From NCBI GenBank assembly GCA_003136915.1, contig PLEB01000166.1, forward strand, positions 6,812-12,697: 5,886 nucleotides of DNA, read 5' to 3'. Positions 1 to 5,886 of the stretch are shown piece by piece. Position 1 is the stretch's first letter; each line of letters opens with the position of its first letter. A program made the position numbers and the translations under genes. Source of the DNA: Chitinophagaceae bacterium. GTDB taxonomy: Bacteria > Bacteroidota > Bacteroidia > Chitinophagales > Chitinophagaceae. The notes beneath the pieces were generated by a model. It saw nothing but the letters and a program-made list of their open reading frames with translations. It was not told the origin of the DNA and searched no databases.

Positions 1-509
1 TGCGCAACAACAACAGCCGCATGCTCTCCACGCTTGGGCCAAATACCGGATTCGATTCCATCGGCGATTTCCGGCAGGGTAGGGCTCTTTCCGGATTCTT
101 AAATGCGTTGGATAAAAAGAACCGCCTTGCAAAAACGATATTGTACAATGTGAATCCATCCGATAATGAACTCATGGCCACGATGATAGGCAATTTCAAC
201 GATGGGTCCGTTGCCGGCAAAATCCAGTGGGGCTCCGCCTGGTGGTTTATGGATCAGAAAGAGGGCATAACCAGACAGCTGAATGCCTTATCCAATATGG
301 GTTTGCTCAGCCGTTTTATTGGCATGGTAACAGATTCCAGGAGCTTTCTTTCCTATCCGAGACACGAATATTTCCGTCGGATTCTTTGTGATCTTATTGG
401 AACGGAAATTGAAAATGGGGAATTACCCAACGACATTTCCTGGACAGGCAAGTTGATCCAGGATATCTGTTACCATAACGCTAAACATTATTTTAACTGG
501 AGTGAATGA
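1..509 (+). CDS. uxaC: Uronate (glucuronate/galacturonate) isomerase, C-terminal part, 5' end cut by window
   Basis: Cytoplasmic isomerase of the amidohydrolase superfamily that converts D-glucuronate to D-fructuronate and D-galacturonate to D-tagaturonate, the first step of hexuronate breakdown. The frame is open from base 3, giving RNNNSRM and then [13 protein letters not shown], so the ATG at 21 is internal and not the start. About 168 residues remain of a family that is usually near 470. Family hallmarks in order are the GFDSIGDF block (about 51-74), the [11 protein letters not shown] block (225-257) and [19 protein letters not shown] followed by PRHEYFRR (301-381). The Asp and Arg of TDSR (333-341) match, from memory, catalytic residues described for this family. 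The stop TGA 507-509 overlaps the ATG of the next gene by four bases, so translational coupling is likely. Identification is firm; which uronate is preferred cannot be read from the sequence. Confidence 0.96.
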   Translation, partial: RNNNSRMLSTLGPNTGFDSIGDFRQGRALSGFLNALDKKNRLAKTILYNVNPSDNELMATMIGNFNDGSVAGKIQWGSAWWFMDQKEGITRQLNALSNMGLLSRFIGMVTDSRSFLSYPRHEYFRRILCDLIGTEIENGELPNDISWTGKLIQDICYHNAKHYFNWSE

Positions 510-1276
510 AGGCAGACAAACTTTTTGATCTTTCAGGCAAATGGGCCCTGGTCACGGGTTGTAGCAAAGGCATTGGCAAAGCTATGGCCGTGGCGCTTGC
601 CGAAGCAGGCGCAAATATCATCGGCGTTTCCGCAACGCTTGCGCTCCATGGAAGTGAAGTTGAAAAAGAAGTGCAGACTGCCGGCAAACTATTCAAAGCT
701 TACCAGGCCGATTTTTCAAACCGCGATGAACTGTACGCGTTCATTCACAAACTGAAAGCGGAAAATGAGCGGATAGATATTCTGGTCAACAATGCAGGAA
801 CAATCCGCCGTGGACCTGTTGCGGCTCATACGGATGAAAACTGGGATGCCGTGATGGCGGTTAACCTGGATGCTCCTTTTATTCTTGCCCGCGAGATCGG
901 GAAAAAGATGATTGAACAGAAAACCGGAAAAATTATTTTTACATGTTCCGTGCTGAGTTTCCAGGGTGGCGTTTTTGTTCCCGGATATGCTGCCAGCAAA
1001 GGCGCATTGTCCAGCCTCGTAAAAGCCATGGCCAATGAGTGGGCTTCCAAGGGCGTATGCGTGAATGGAATCGCACCCGGGTATATTGCAACGACTAATA
1101 CCGAATCCCTGACAAAAGACGAAGCGAGGAACAAGGCTATTCTTGAACGAATTCCTGCGCAGCGTTGGGGAAATCCGGATGATCTTAAAGGCGCGATTGT
1201 CTTTTTATCTTCCGCTGCTTCGGACTATGTACACGGAACCATTCTTACCGTTGATGGCGGATGGCTGGGAAGATGA
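506..1276 (+). CDS. kduD: 2-dehydro-3-deoxy-D-gluconate 5-dehydrogenase (KduD), SDR family
   Basis: Classical short-chain dehydrogenase/reductase of 256 residues, the usual KduD length. It reduces 3-deoxy-D-glycero-2,5-hexodiulosonate to 2-keto-3-deoxygluconate with NAD(P)H in the cytoplasm. Visible SDR parts are the Rossmann motif TGCSKGIG at 17-24, NNAG at 95-98, Asn120, Ser148, and the Tyr161-x3-Lys165 pair in YAASK. KduD is singled out from other SDRs by NNAGTIRR (95-102), LSFQGG (150-155), MANEWA (175-180), [10 protein letters not shown] (190-199), ERIPAQRWG (214-222) and the C-terminal VDGGWLGR. The start is ATG 506 inside the ATGA overlap with uxaC; a GGAG at 499-502 sits only three bases upstream, so reinitiation may matter more than a normal Shine-Dalgarno. 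The next gene, kduI, supplies its substrate. A related gluconate 5-dehydrogenase role is the main alternative, but the neighbours argue against it. Confidence 0.95.
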   Translation: MKADKLFDLSGKWALVTGCSKGIGKAMAVALAEAGANIIGVSATLALHGSEVEKEVQTAGKLFKAYQADFSNRDELYAFIHKLKAENERIDILVNNAGTIRRGPVAAHTDENWDAVMAVNLDAPFILAREIGKKMIEQKTGKIIFTCSVLSFQGGVFVPGYAASKGALSSLVKAMANEWASKGVCVNGIAPGYIATTNTESLTKDEARNKAILERIPAQRWGNPDDLKGAIVFLSSAASDYVHGTILTVDGGWLGR

Positions 1277-1280
1277 ACAA

Positions 1281-1299
1281 ATTTTTATAAATAAATATT
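1281..1299 (+). promoter_or_regulatory. All-A/T leader in front of the kduI start, no Shine-Dalgarno
   Basis: All nineteen bases directly before ATG 1300 are A or T, and no GGAG/AGGA-like sequence lies within the usual window. Bacteroidota commonly use unstructured A/T-rich leaders in place of Shine-Dalgarno pairing, so this probably acts as the translation initiation region. It supports choosing ATG 1300, which gives the family's expected N-terminus. The role is inferred from composition only. Confidence 0.4.
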
Positions 1300-2130
1300 A
1301 TGGAAATCCGTTTTCAGGTGAGTCCTGATGAAACTGCGTCTATGCAGACTGAAGAATTGCGGAGACATTTTCTTTGCGAAGAGATCATCGGTAATGATCG
1401 CGTGAGCACCGTGTATACGCATTACGACAGAATGATGCTGGGCGGAACGAGTCCGCTGAGTAAAAAAATTTTCCTGGAGGCCGACGAGGAGTTACGCGCT
1501 ATGTTTTTTCTGGAAAGAAGGGAAATGGGAATCATTAATGTGGGGGGAAAGGGACTGGTAGAAACCGACACCGGGAAATTCAGTCTGGACAAACTCAGCT
1601 GCCTGTACCTTGGCAAAGGAACCAAAACTGTACATTTTTTCAGCGAATCGGCCCTGGATCCGGCGGTTTTTTATTTTCTTTCTGTGAAGGCCCATACATC
1701 CTATCCAAACCGAATTTTGAAAAAAGAAGAAGCTTCGTCCGTTGAAATGGGTTCCGAAGAAACGGCCAATAGGCGGACTATTTATAAATATATTCATGCG
1801 GATGGCATGCCCAGCTGCCAGCTTGTTATGGGTCTTACCGTTTTGACGGCCGGCAGTGTCTGGAATTCCGTTCCGCCACATACGCATACGCGGAGAATGG
1901 AGGCTTATTTTTATTTCGACCTGCAACCCGACCAGCGCATTTTTCACTTTATGGGACGGCCGCAGGAAACGAGACACCTGCTGGTCGGCAATCATCAGGC
2001 TGTTATTTCTCCGCCATGGTCCATCCACTGCGGATGTGGTACAACAAACTATTCATTTATCTGGGGAATGGCGGGAGAAAATATGACCTTTACGGATATG
2101 GACCCGGCCCCTGTTTCGGAATTAAGATAA
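1300..2130 (+). CDS. kduI: 5-dehydro-4-deoxy-D-glucuronate isomerase (KduI)
   Basis: Cupin-fold metal isomerase of 276 residues (the E. coli enzyme has 278). It converts 5-keto-4-deoxyuronate, which forms spontaneously from the unsaturated uronates released by polysaccharide lyases, into 3-deoxy-D-glycero-2,5-hexodiulosonate, the KduD substrate. The four expected metal ligands are visible: His194 and His196 in PPHTHTRRMEAY, Glu201 in the same block, and His243 in SPPWSIHCGCGT. These sit exactly two positions before the E. coli ligands 196/198/203/245. Further family blocks are SVWNSVPPHTHTRRMEAYFY (186-205) and YSFIWGMAGEN (251-261), followed by a short C-terminal tail. It lies 23 bases after kduD and four bases before the kinase gene. 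No frameshift or missing ligand was seen, so it should be active. Confidence 0.96.
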   Translation: MEIRFQVSPDETASMQTEELRRHFLCEEIIGNDRVSTVYTHYDRMMLGGTSPLSKKIFLEADEELRAMFFLERREMGIINVGGKGLVETDTGKFSLDKLSCLYLGKGTKTVHFFSESALDPAVFYFLSVKAHTSYPNRILKKEEASSVEMGSEETANRRTIYKYIHADGMPSCQLVMGLTVLTAGSVWNSVPPHTHTRRMEAYFYFDLQPDQRIFHFMGRPQETRHLLVGNHQAVISPPWSIHCGCGTTNYSFIWGMAGENMTFTDMDPAPVSELR

Positions 2131-2134
2131 TGCC

Positions 2135-3151
2135 ATGGGAAAAATTTTATGTTTCGGAGAATTGCTGCTTCGGCTTTCACCTGCACCTGAGGGTAATTGG
2201 ATAAAGACTCAAACTATGCCTGTGTATCTTGGGGGCGCCGAACTCAATGTGGCTACCGCATTGGCAAAATGGCAAATGCCGGTTTCCTACTGTACGGCTT
2301 TGCCCGATAACTATTTGTCGGCCGATATCGTGGCAGCGATCAAAGAGAAGAATATTTCTACGGAGGGAATATTTTATTCGGGCGACCGCGTCGGAACATA
2401 TTTCCTTTCGCAGGGAGCCGATGTGAAACATTCCGGGGTTATTTACGACAGGGCTCATTCTTCATTTGCTGAATTGAAGAAAGGAATGCTGAACTGGGAC
2501 CTTATTTTAAAAGATGTGACCTGGTTTCATTTCAGCGCCATCAGCCCTTCATTGAACGCGTCCGTAGCAGATGTGTGCAGGGAAGGACTGGAAGCGGCTT
2601 CTAAAAAAAATATAACCATTTCGGTTGACCTCAACCACCGGCCCAAATTATGGAAAGACCGGAATCCGCACGATGTCATGGCCAACCTGGGTCAGTATTG
2701 TGATGTGATCATGGGAAATATCTGGTCGGCGCACCTGCTCCTGGGAATTCCACTTCACGAAACCCGTCTTGATCCAATGCAGCAGGACACCTATCTGGAA
2801 CACGCAAAACAGACCTCCCTGCATATCTACAAAAAATTCTCCCGGTGTAAAACCGTTGCTAATACCTTTCGGTTCGACAGGAACAAAAATGGTATAGAAT
2901 ATTATGCGACCCTCTATTCGGGTGACCATTTTTTGCATTCCACTGTATTCGCTGCAGATTCGATCGTAGACAAAGTGGGCACAGGAGATTGTTTTATGGC
3001 AGGGTTGATATATGGCTTGTCTCATCATTGGAGCGAAACGCAGACTGTTCAGTTTGCAGCTTCGGCAGCGTTTGGGAAATTCATGGAGACCGGGGATACC
3101 ACAAGCCAGGATATAGAAACGATAAAGGAAAGAGCAAAATCATATGCATAA
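2135..3151 (+). CDS. kdgK: 2-keto-3-deoxygluconate kinase, PfkB/ribokinase family
   Basis: Cytoplasmic sugar kinase of 338 residues, expected to phosphorylate KDG to 2-keto-3-deoxy-6-phosphogluconate with ATP. PfkB features in order are the N-terminal strand and substrate loop GKILCFGELLLRLSP (2-16), the GGAELNVA block (33-40), the SVDLNHRPKLW segment (163-173, with Asp165, Asn167 and Arg169) and the C-terminal signature VDKVGTGDCFMAG (278-290), in which Asp285 is the expected catalytic base and GTGD the anion hole. The family covers several sugar acids and ketoses, so the KDG assignment leans on the position between kduI and the KDPG aldolase; DLNxRxxLW also fits KDG kinases. There is no Shine-Dalgarno before ATG 2135, and the stop of kduI is four bases away. 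The 3' end overlaps kdgA by eight bases. Confidence 0.9.
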   Translation: MGKILCFGELLLRLSPAPEGNWIKTQTMPVYLGGAELNVATALAKWQMPVSYCTALPDNYLSADIVAAIKEKNISTEGIFYSGDRVGTYFLSQGADVKHSGVIYDRAHSSFAELKKGMLNWDLILKDVTWFHFSAISPSLNASVADVCREGLEAASKKNITISVDLNHRPKLWKDRNPHDVMANLGQYCDVIMGNIWSAHLLLGIPLHETRLDPMQQDTYLEHAKQTSLHIYKKFSRCKTVANTFRFDRNKNGIEYYATLYSGDHFLHSTVFAADSIVDKVGTGDCFMAGLIYGLSHHWSETQTVQFAASAAFGKFMETGDTTSQDIETIKERAKSYA

Positions 3152-3809
3152 AAAAGAAGAAATTCTCGGAGCCATCATAAAACAGGGCGTGCTTCCCTTA
3201 TATTTTCATCAGGATGCGGATACAAGTGTCGATATCATGAGGTGTTTGTATGCAGCAGGTATTCGCGTAATTGAATATACCAACAGGGGAAAGACGGCAT
3301 TGGAAAATTTGAAAAAGCTCAGGCAGGCATGTAAAAAAGAACACAAGGATATGATCCTCGGTTTGGGTACGGTAACTGATGGTGGCACGGCAGAAAAAGC
3401 GCTCGATGCCGGAGCTGATTTTCTGGTGAGTCCTGGATTCGTAAAAGAGGTATTGGCAGTCTCCCGCAAACATCAGATATTATGGATCCCAGGATGCATG
3501 ACGCCGACCGAATTGATCAGGGCAGATCAGGCCGGCATCCGTCTGGTTAAACTATTTCCCGGTAACATCCTCGGCCCTCAATTTGTACGATCCGTAAGAG
3601 ATCTTTTTCCCAACCTTCTGTTTATGCCCACAGGCGGTGTTGAGCCCAAGCAGGAAAATCTTGCAGCCTGGTTCGGAGCCGGCGTATCAGCTGTTGGTAT
3701 GGGAAGCAAACTACTCACTAAATCGGGGATAGAAAAAAAGGAGTTTGCAGCGCTTACAACATTGACCATCGCTCTCCTCAATCAAATAAATGCGATCAGG
3801 AATTCCTGA
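3144..3809 (+). CDS. kdgA: KDPG / 4-hydroxy-2-oxoglutarate aldolase (class I)
   Basis: Class I aldolase with a TIM-barrel fold, 221 residues (family about 205-225). It splits 2-keto-3-deoxy-6-phosphogluconate into pyruvate and glyceraldehyde 3-phosphate, the last step of the pathway in this window. Expected residues are present: Glu44 as general acid/base in VIEYTNRG (42-49) with Arg48 beside it, LGLGTVTD (72-79), the GADFLVSPG block (90-98), IPGCMTPTE (115-123), the Schiff-base Lys136 in LVKLFPGN (134-141), MPTGGV (161-166) and the phosphate-side GMGSKL (185-190). E. coli Eda has IEVTLRT where this protein has IEYTNRG, a wording I associate with Bacteroidota members. ATG 3144 lies inside the kinase gene (8-base overlap) and gives the usual short N-terminus, so the two are probably translationally coupled. 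Equivalent names are eda and kdgA. Confidence 0.95.
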   Translation: MHKKEEILGAIIKQGVLPLYFHQDADTSVDIMRCLYAAGIRVIEYTNRGKTALENLKKLRQACKKEHKDMILGLGTVTDGGTAEKALDAGADFLVSPGFVKEVLAVSRKHQILWIPGCMTPTELIRADQAGIRLVKLFPGNILGPQFVRSVRDLFPNLLFMPTGGVEPKQENLAAWFGAGVSAVGMGSKLLTKSGIEKKEFAALTTLTIALLNQINAIRNS

Positions 3810-3833
3810 TTTTTTAAAAGATTCTATCTAACG

Positions 3834-5117
3834 ATGCAGCAGCCAATTGGAAAATACAGGTGGGTGGTGGTCACCCTGCTTTTTTTTGCAACCACTATCA
3901 ATTACATCGACCGGCAGGTGATCGGTTTACTGAAAGACAATCTGGCCAGGGATTTTCACTGGTCCGAAAAAGACTATAGCAATATTGTAATGGCGTTTTC
4001 ATCTGCATATGCAATTAGTCTGCTCGGCTTCGGACGTCTGATTGACAGGATCGGAACTAAACTAGGTTATACTATTTCCATTATCATCTGGAGTGTTGCT
4101 TCCATGCTGCATGCGCTTGCAACAGGAACCTTCAGCTTTGGTGTAGCAAGAACCGCATTGGGTCTGGGGGAAGGAGGAAATTTTCCTGCTGCCATCAAAG
4201 CGGTCGCCGAATGGTTTCCTAAAAAGGAACGGGCGCTGGCAACGGGAATATTTAACAGCGGAACCAATATTGCGGCAGTCGTTGGGCCACCCATAATTGC
4301 CTGGATCTTTTCTTCTTATGGATGGAAAGAAGCTTTTATCTGGACGGGAGCCCTGGGATTCATCTGGTTGATTTTCTGGTGGTGGCTTTATGAAATTCCT
4401 GTAAAACAAAAAAGATTGTCTTCTGCAGAATTTGAATACATACACAGTGATACTCCTGACGTGGAACAGCAACCCAATGCGAAGGCCGGCTGGAAGCGGT
4501 TGCTTCGCGTACGCCAGACCTGGGCTTTTATTTTTGGAAAATTTCTGACAGACCCTGTCTGGTGGTTTTACCTATTCTGGATCCCATCTTATTTTAATAC
4601 GACTTACCACCTCAACTTGAAAAGTTCTGCGATTCATGTGTCTACCGTTTATGTGCTTGCCAGTTTTGGAAGTATTCTTGGCGGATATCTTTCAGGATGG
4701 CTGATTAAAAGGGGGATGCCTGTTTATAAGGCCAGGAAAACGGCCATGCTGTTGTTTGCGATTTGCGTTGTGCCAGTTTTTTTTGTCCGTTATACCACAA
4801 GTATCTGGCCTGCGGTCTGGCTTATCAGTCTGGCTGCATCCGCACATCAGGCATGGAGTGCAACCATTTTCACGACCGCTTCGGACATGTTTCCCAAGAG
4901 GGCCGTAAGTTCTGTGGTTGGAATTGGAGGCATGGCCGGGTCCATTGGCGGCATTCTCTTTCCATTGTTCATCGGCATCCTGCTTGATCATTTTAAATTG
5001 TTGGGCGAGTTGAATACCGGATATAATATCATTTTTCTCATTTGTTCAAGCGCCTACCTGATTGCCTGGTTTGTCATGCATTTGCTTGCACCGAAGATGA
5101 AGTTTGTGGAGTTATGA
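3834..5117 (+). CDS. exuT: MFS hexuronate transporter, ExuT-like (anion:cation symporter family)
   Basis: Inner-membrane carrier of 427 residues with the twelve-helix layout of the major facilitator superfamily. It is expected to bring D-galacturonate and/or D-glucuronate into the cytoplasm with protons. Helix 1 is about 10-30 (VVVTLLFFATTINYIDRQ, whose NYIDR is typical of the ACS family). The loop 2-3 signature GRLIDRIG is at 67-74. A conserved stretch carries RTALGLGEGGNFPAAIKA (106-123), AEWFPKKERALATGIFNSG (125-143) and GPP (151-153). The central cytoplasmic loop is about 187-229. Helix 7 starts at TDPVWWFYLFWIPSYF (239-254), and AHQAWSATIFTTASDMFP (337-354) marks the second half. These blocks match ExuT-type hexuronate carriers. 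The exact substrate (galacturonate, glucuronate or another sugar acid) is inferred from the operon. It starts 24 bases after kdgA without a Shine-Dalgarno, and a long inverted repeat follows its stop. Confidence 0.9.
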   Translation: MQQPIGKYRWVVVTLLFFATTINYIDRQVIGLLKDNLARDFHWSEKDYSNIVMAFSSAYAISLLGFGRLIDRIGTKLGYTISIIIWSVASMLHALATGTFSFGVARTALGLGEGGNFPAAIKAVAEWFPKKERALATGIFNSGTNIAAVVGPPIIAWIFSSYGWKEAFIWTGALGFIWLIFWWWLYEIPVKQKRLSSAEFEYIHSDTPDVEQQPNAKAGWKRLLRVRQTWAFIFGKFLTDPVWWFYLFWIPSYFNTTYHLNLKSSAIHVSTVYVLASFGSILGGYLSGWLIKRGMPVYKARKTAMLLFAICVVPVFFVRYTTSIWPAVWLISLAASAHQAWSATIFTTASDMFPKRAVSSVVGIGGMAGSIGGILFPLFIGILLDHFKLLGELNTGYNIIFLICSSAYLIAWFVMHLLAPKMKFVEL

Positions 5118-5119
5118 AG

Positions 5120-5219
5120 AAATTAAAAAGTAAAAATTAAAAATTAAAAAATGGTCCCTGCACATGTTTGCCAACTATCGCGGTCGATTTTTTAATTTTT
5201 AATTTTTACTTTTTAATTT
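5120..5219. repeat. Perfect 33-bp inverted repeat with 34-base core, heptad-built arms; possible terminator
   Basis: The left arm 5120-5152 is the exact reverse complement of the right arm 5187-5219. The left arm contains four head-to-tail heptads: TAAAAAG (5124-5130), TAAAAAT (5131-5137), TAAAAAT (5138-5144) and TAAAAAA (5145-5151). Its only G/C base in that stretch is the G at 5130, and the right arm mirrors this. The core 5153-5186 is much richer in G and C (20 of 34). It begins three bases after the ExuT stop. A transcript would fold into a very long A-U hairpin, so the repeat may end the uronate operon or protect its 3' end; the stem is weak per base pair and the loop is long, so it is not a textbook intrinsic terminator. 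It could also be a dispersed REP-like or MITE-like element. The rest of the gap, 5220-5246, shows nothing I can name. Confidence 0.9.
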
Positions 5220-5246
5220 TACCTGCGGATCAATGAACCATAACTC

Positions 5247-5534
5247 ATGACTGAATTATTTTTTAGATATTACAGAGACGTGACTAAATACAATGTTTTA
5301 TTTACATTATTTATAACAGTTATGAGTCAGAGTGCATTTGCGATACCCGTTAGTTTTGGAATTGCAGGTAATATTTTTTCATTTTTTATTTATACGCATT
5401 TTCAATCCATAGAGTATTATTTCTATTTGAACGGAGGATTATCCAAAAATAGAATCATCCTGAATACCTTTTTGATTAACTTTTTACTTTCATTTATCTT
5501 ATTTATTGTCATTTGGAAAATAAACTGGAACTGA
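5247..5534 (+). CDS. Small hydrophobic membrane protein, family not recognised, probable partner of the following ABC ATPase
   Basis: Encodes 95 residues, and I do not recognise the family. It starts with a short basic/aromatic stretch (1-14), followed by hydrophobic segments at about 15-33, 34-52 and 70-90, so two or three membrane helices are likely. Between the second and third lies a polar loop with EYYFYLNGGLSKNRIIL (56-72). Its aromatic run followed by a Gly-Leu-Ser-basic turn resembles coupling-helix regions of ABC-2 type permeases, where the membrane part touches the ATPase; this is a resemblance only. No cleavable signal peptide is evident. The next gene seems to start inside this one (22-base overlap), which suggests that the two products form a complex. 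Composition is strikingly AT-rich (62 G/C in 5281-5520) compared with the uronate genes. A truncated permease remnant is possible, but the frame is clean with a sensible start and stop. Confidence 0.7.
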   Translation: MTELFFRYYRDVTKYNVLFTLFITVMSQSAFAIPVSFGIAGNIFSFFIYTHFQSIEYYFYLNGGLSKNRIILNTFLINFLLSFILFIVIWKINWN

Positions 5535-5886
5535 AATCCATTGAGTTTTTTTATAGCCGGAAAAATATTTTGAAGAATGTTAACCTTGTCTGCATGACCG
5601 GGGATATTATAGGAATTTTTGGTAGAAATGGCAGCGGGAAATCAACTCTTCTCAGATTAATTTTCGGGACATTAAAACCAAAAAGTGGTCAGATTTTTTT
5701 AAACGATAAGCCCACCGGGGAAAAGCTGGTTTTGAATAAATATATTGCATACCACCACGAAGATATTTTTTTGCCGCAGGACATTACCGTCAGAAATTTA
5801 ATTCCTTTGTATTTTCCTAAAGGAAGCGATCAGAATAATATATTTTATGATTCCCGGATATCAAAAATTGAGCGCCAAAAAGTATC
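5513..5886 (+). CDS. ABC transporter ATP-binding protein, N-terminal part, 3' end cut by window
   Basis: ATPase domain of an ABC transporter; about 124 residues are in view. The frame is open from 5480, after an in-frame TAA at 5477-5479. TTG 5513 is the best start: it gives MENKLELKSIEFFYSRKNIL, a standard ABC N-terminus (A-loop Tyr14), whereas the first in-frame ATG (5594) would remove the first strands. Counting from that start, the Walker A motif GRNGSGKST is at 37-45 with Lys43, then LLRLIFGTLKPKSGQI as usual. The Q-loop region reads YIAYHHEDIFLPQDITVRNL; alignment puts Glu83 (codon 5759-5761) where the conserved Gln is expected. The signature, Walker B and H-loop lie beyond the edge. 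It overlaps the upstream membrane-protein gene by 22 bases, and its substrate cannot be inferred. It is AT-rich like its neighbour (18/60 G/C at 5641-5700). Confidence 0.88.
   Translation, partial: MENKLELKSIEFFYSRKNILKNVNLVCMTGDIIGIFGRNGSGKSTLLRLIFGTLKPKSGQIFLNDKPTGEKLVLNKYIAYHHEDIFLPQDITVRNLIPLYFPKGSDQNNIFYDSRISKIERQKV

Noticed and set aside
21..23. ATG at 21 as the start of a 162-residue gene
   Set aside because: The frame continues upstream to the window edge with RNNNSR, which belongs to the conserved uronate isomerase sequence. The real start lies outside the window.
1492..2028. Long open frame of 178 codons on the minus strand, antisense to kduI
   Set aside because: It lies wholly inside a well-conserved kduI with all metal ligands, its translation resembles no family I know, and it has no initiation context. 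It is a shadow of the real gene.
2648..3028. 126-codon minus-strand frame opposite kdgK (and similar ones opposite kduD, kdgA and exuT)
   Set aside because: Each is fully embedded in a recognised gene, with low-complexity or Cys/His/Arg-rich translations typical of antisense frames.
3810..3833. T-run after the kdgA stop as a terminator
   Set aside because: No hairpin precedes the T-run and the 24-base gap leads straight into the transporter gene, so it is more likely an A/T-rich leader for that start.
5167..5200. Possible Bacteroidota-type promoter: TTTG at 5167-5170 and TAATTTTT at 5193-5200 (consensus TTTG and TAnnTTTG)
   Set aside because: The -7 box lacks the final G and lies inside the repetitive right arm, where TAATTTTT occurs by construction more than once. 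There is too little to call a promoter for the downstream pair.
5120..5219. Inverted repeat as a CRISPR unit or the end of an insertion sequence
   Set aside because: There is only one pair of arms and no spacer series, no transposase fragment is present, and no target-site duplication is visible at the borders.

Overview
The window looks like a chromosomal piece from a member of the Bacteroidota. The protein wording resembles that phylum (for example IEYTNRG in the KDPG aldolase and the KduD/KduI/PfkB-kinase/aldolase gene order). Most starts lack a clear Shine-Dalgarno sequence, the kduI start has an all-A/T leader, and the one long intergenic gap holds TAAAAAT-type heptads. The phylum is inferred from the sequence alone and no lower rank can be fixed with confidence.

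Positions 1-5117 hold one tightly packed, same-direction catabolic operon for uronic acids: the 3' part of uronate isomerase (uxaC), kduD, kduI, a PfkB-family 2-keto-3-deoxygluconate kinase (kdgK), KDPG aldolase (kdgA/eda) and an ExuT-like MFS hexuronate importer. Junctions are -4, +23, +4, -8 and +24 bases, so co-transcription and partial translational coupling are likely. Two inputs can be served. Unsaturated uronates released by pectate, alginate or glycosaminoglycan lyases become 5-keto-4-deoxyuronate, which KduI and KduD turn into 2-keto-3-deoxygluconate (KDG). Saturated galacturonate or glucuronate is imported by the MFS carrier and isomerised by UxaC. KDG is then phosphorylated by KdgK and split by KdgA into pyruvate and glyceraldehyde 3-phosphate. 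The tagaturonate/fructuronate reductase, the altronate/mannonate dehydratase, any regulator and any SusCD or lyase genes are not in view; they may lie upstream of the left edge or elsewhere.

Positions 5118-5246 are the only sizeable gap. It is dominated by a perfect 33-bp inverted repeat (5120-5152 and 5187-5219). The arms are built from AT-only heptads and enclose a 34-base GC-richer core. It probably ends the uronate operon and may be a copy of a genome-wide repeat.

From 5247 to the right edge the base composition drops sharply (62 G/C in the 240 bases 5281-5520, versus 29/60 at 4081-4140 and 36/60 at 541-600). A 95-residue, roughly three-helix membrane protein of unrecognised family overlaps the start of an ABC ATPase that is cut by the window end. 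The ATPase seems to start at TTG 5513 and has Glu where the Q-loop glutamine is expected. This pair is the least explained part of the window. It is probably a small ABC transporter unrelated to uronate use.
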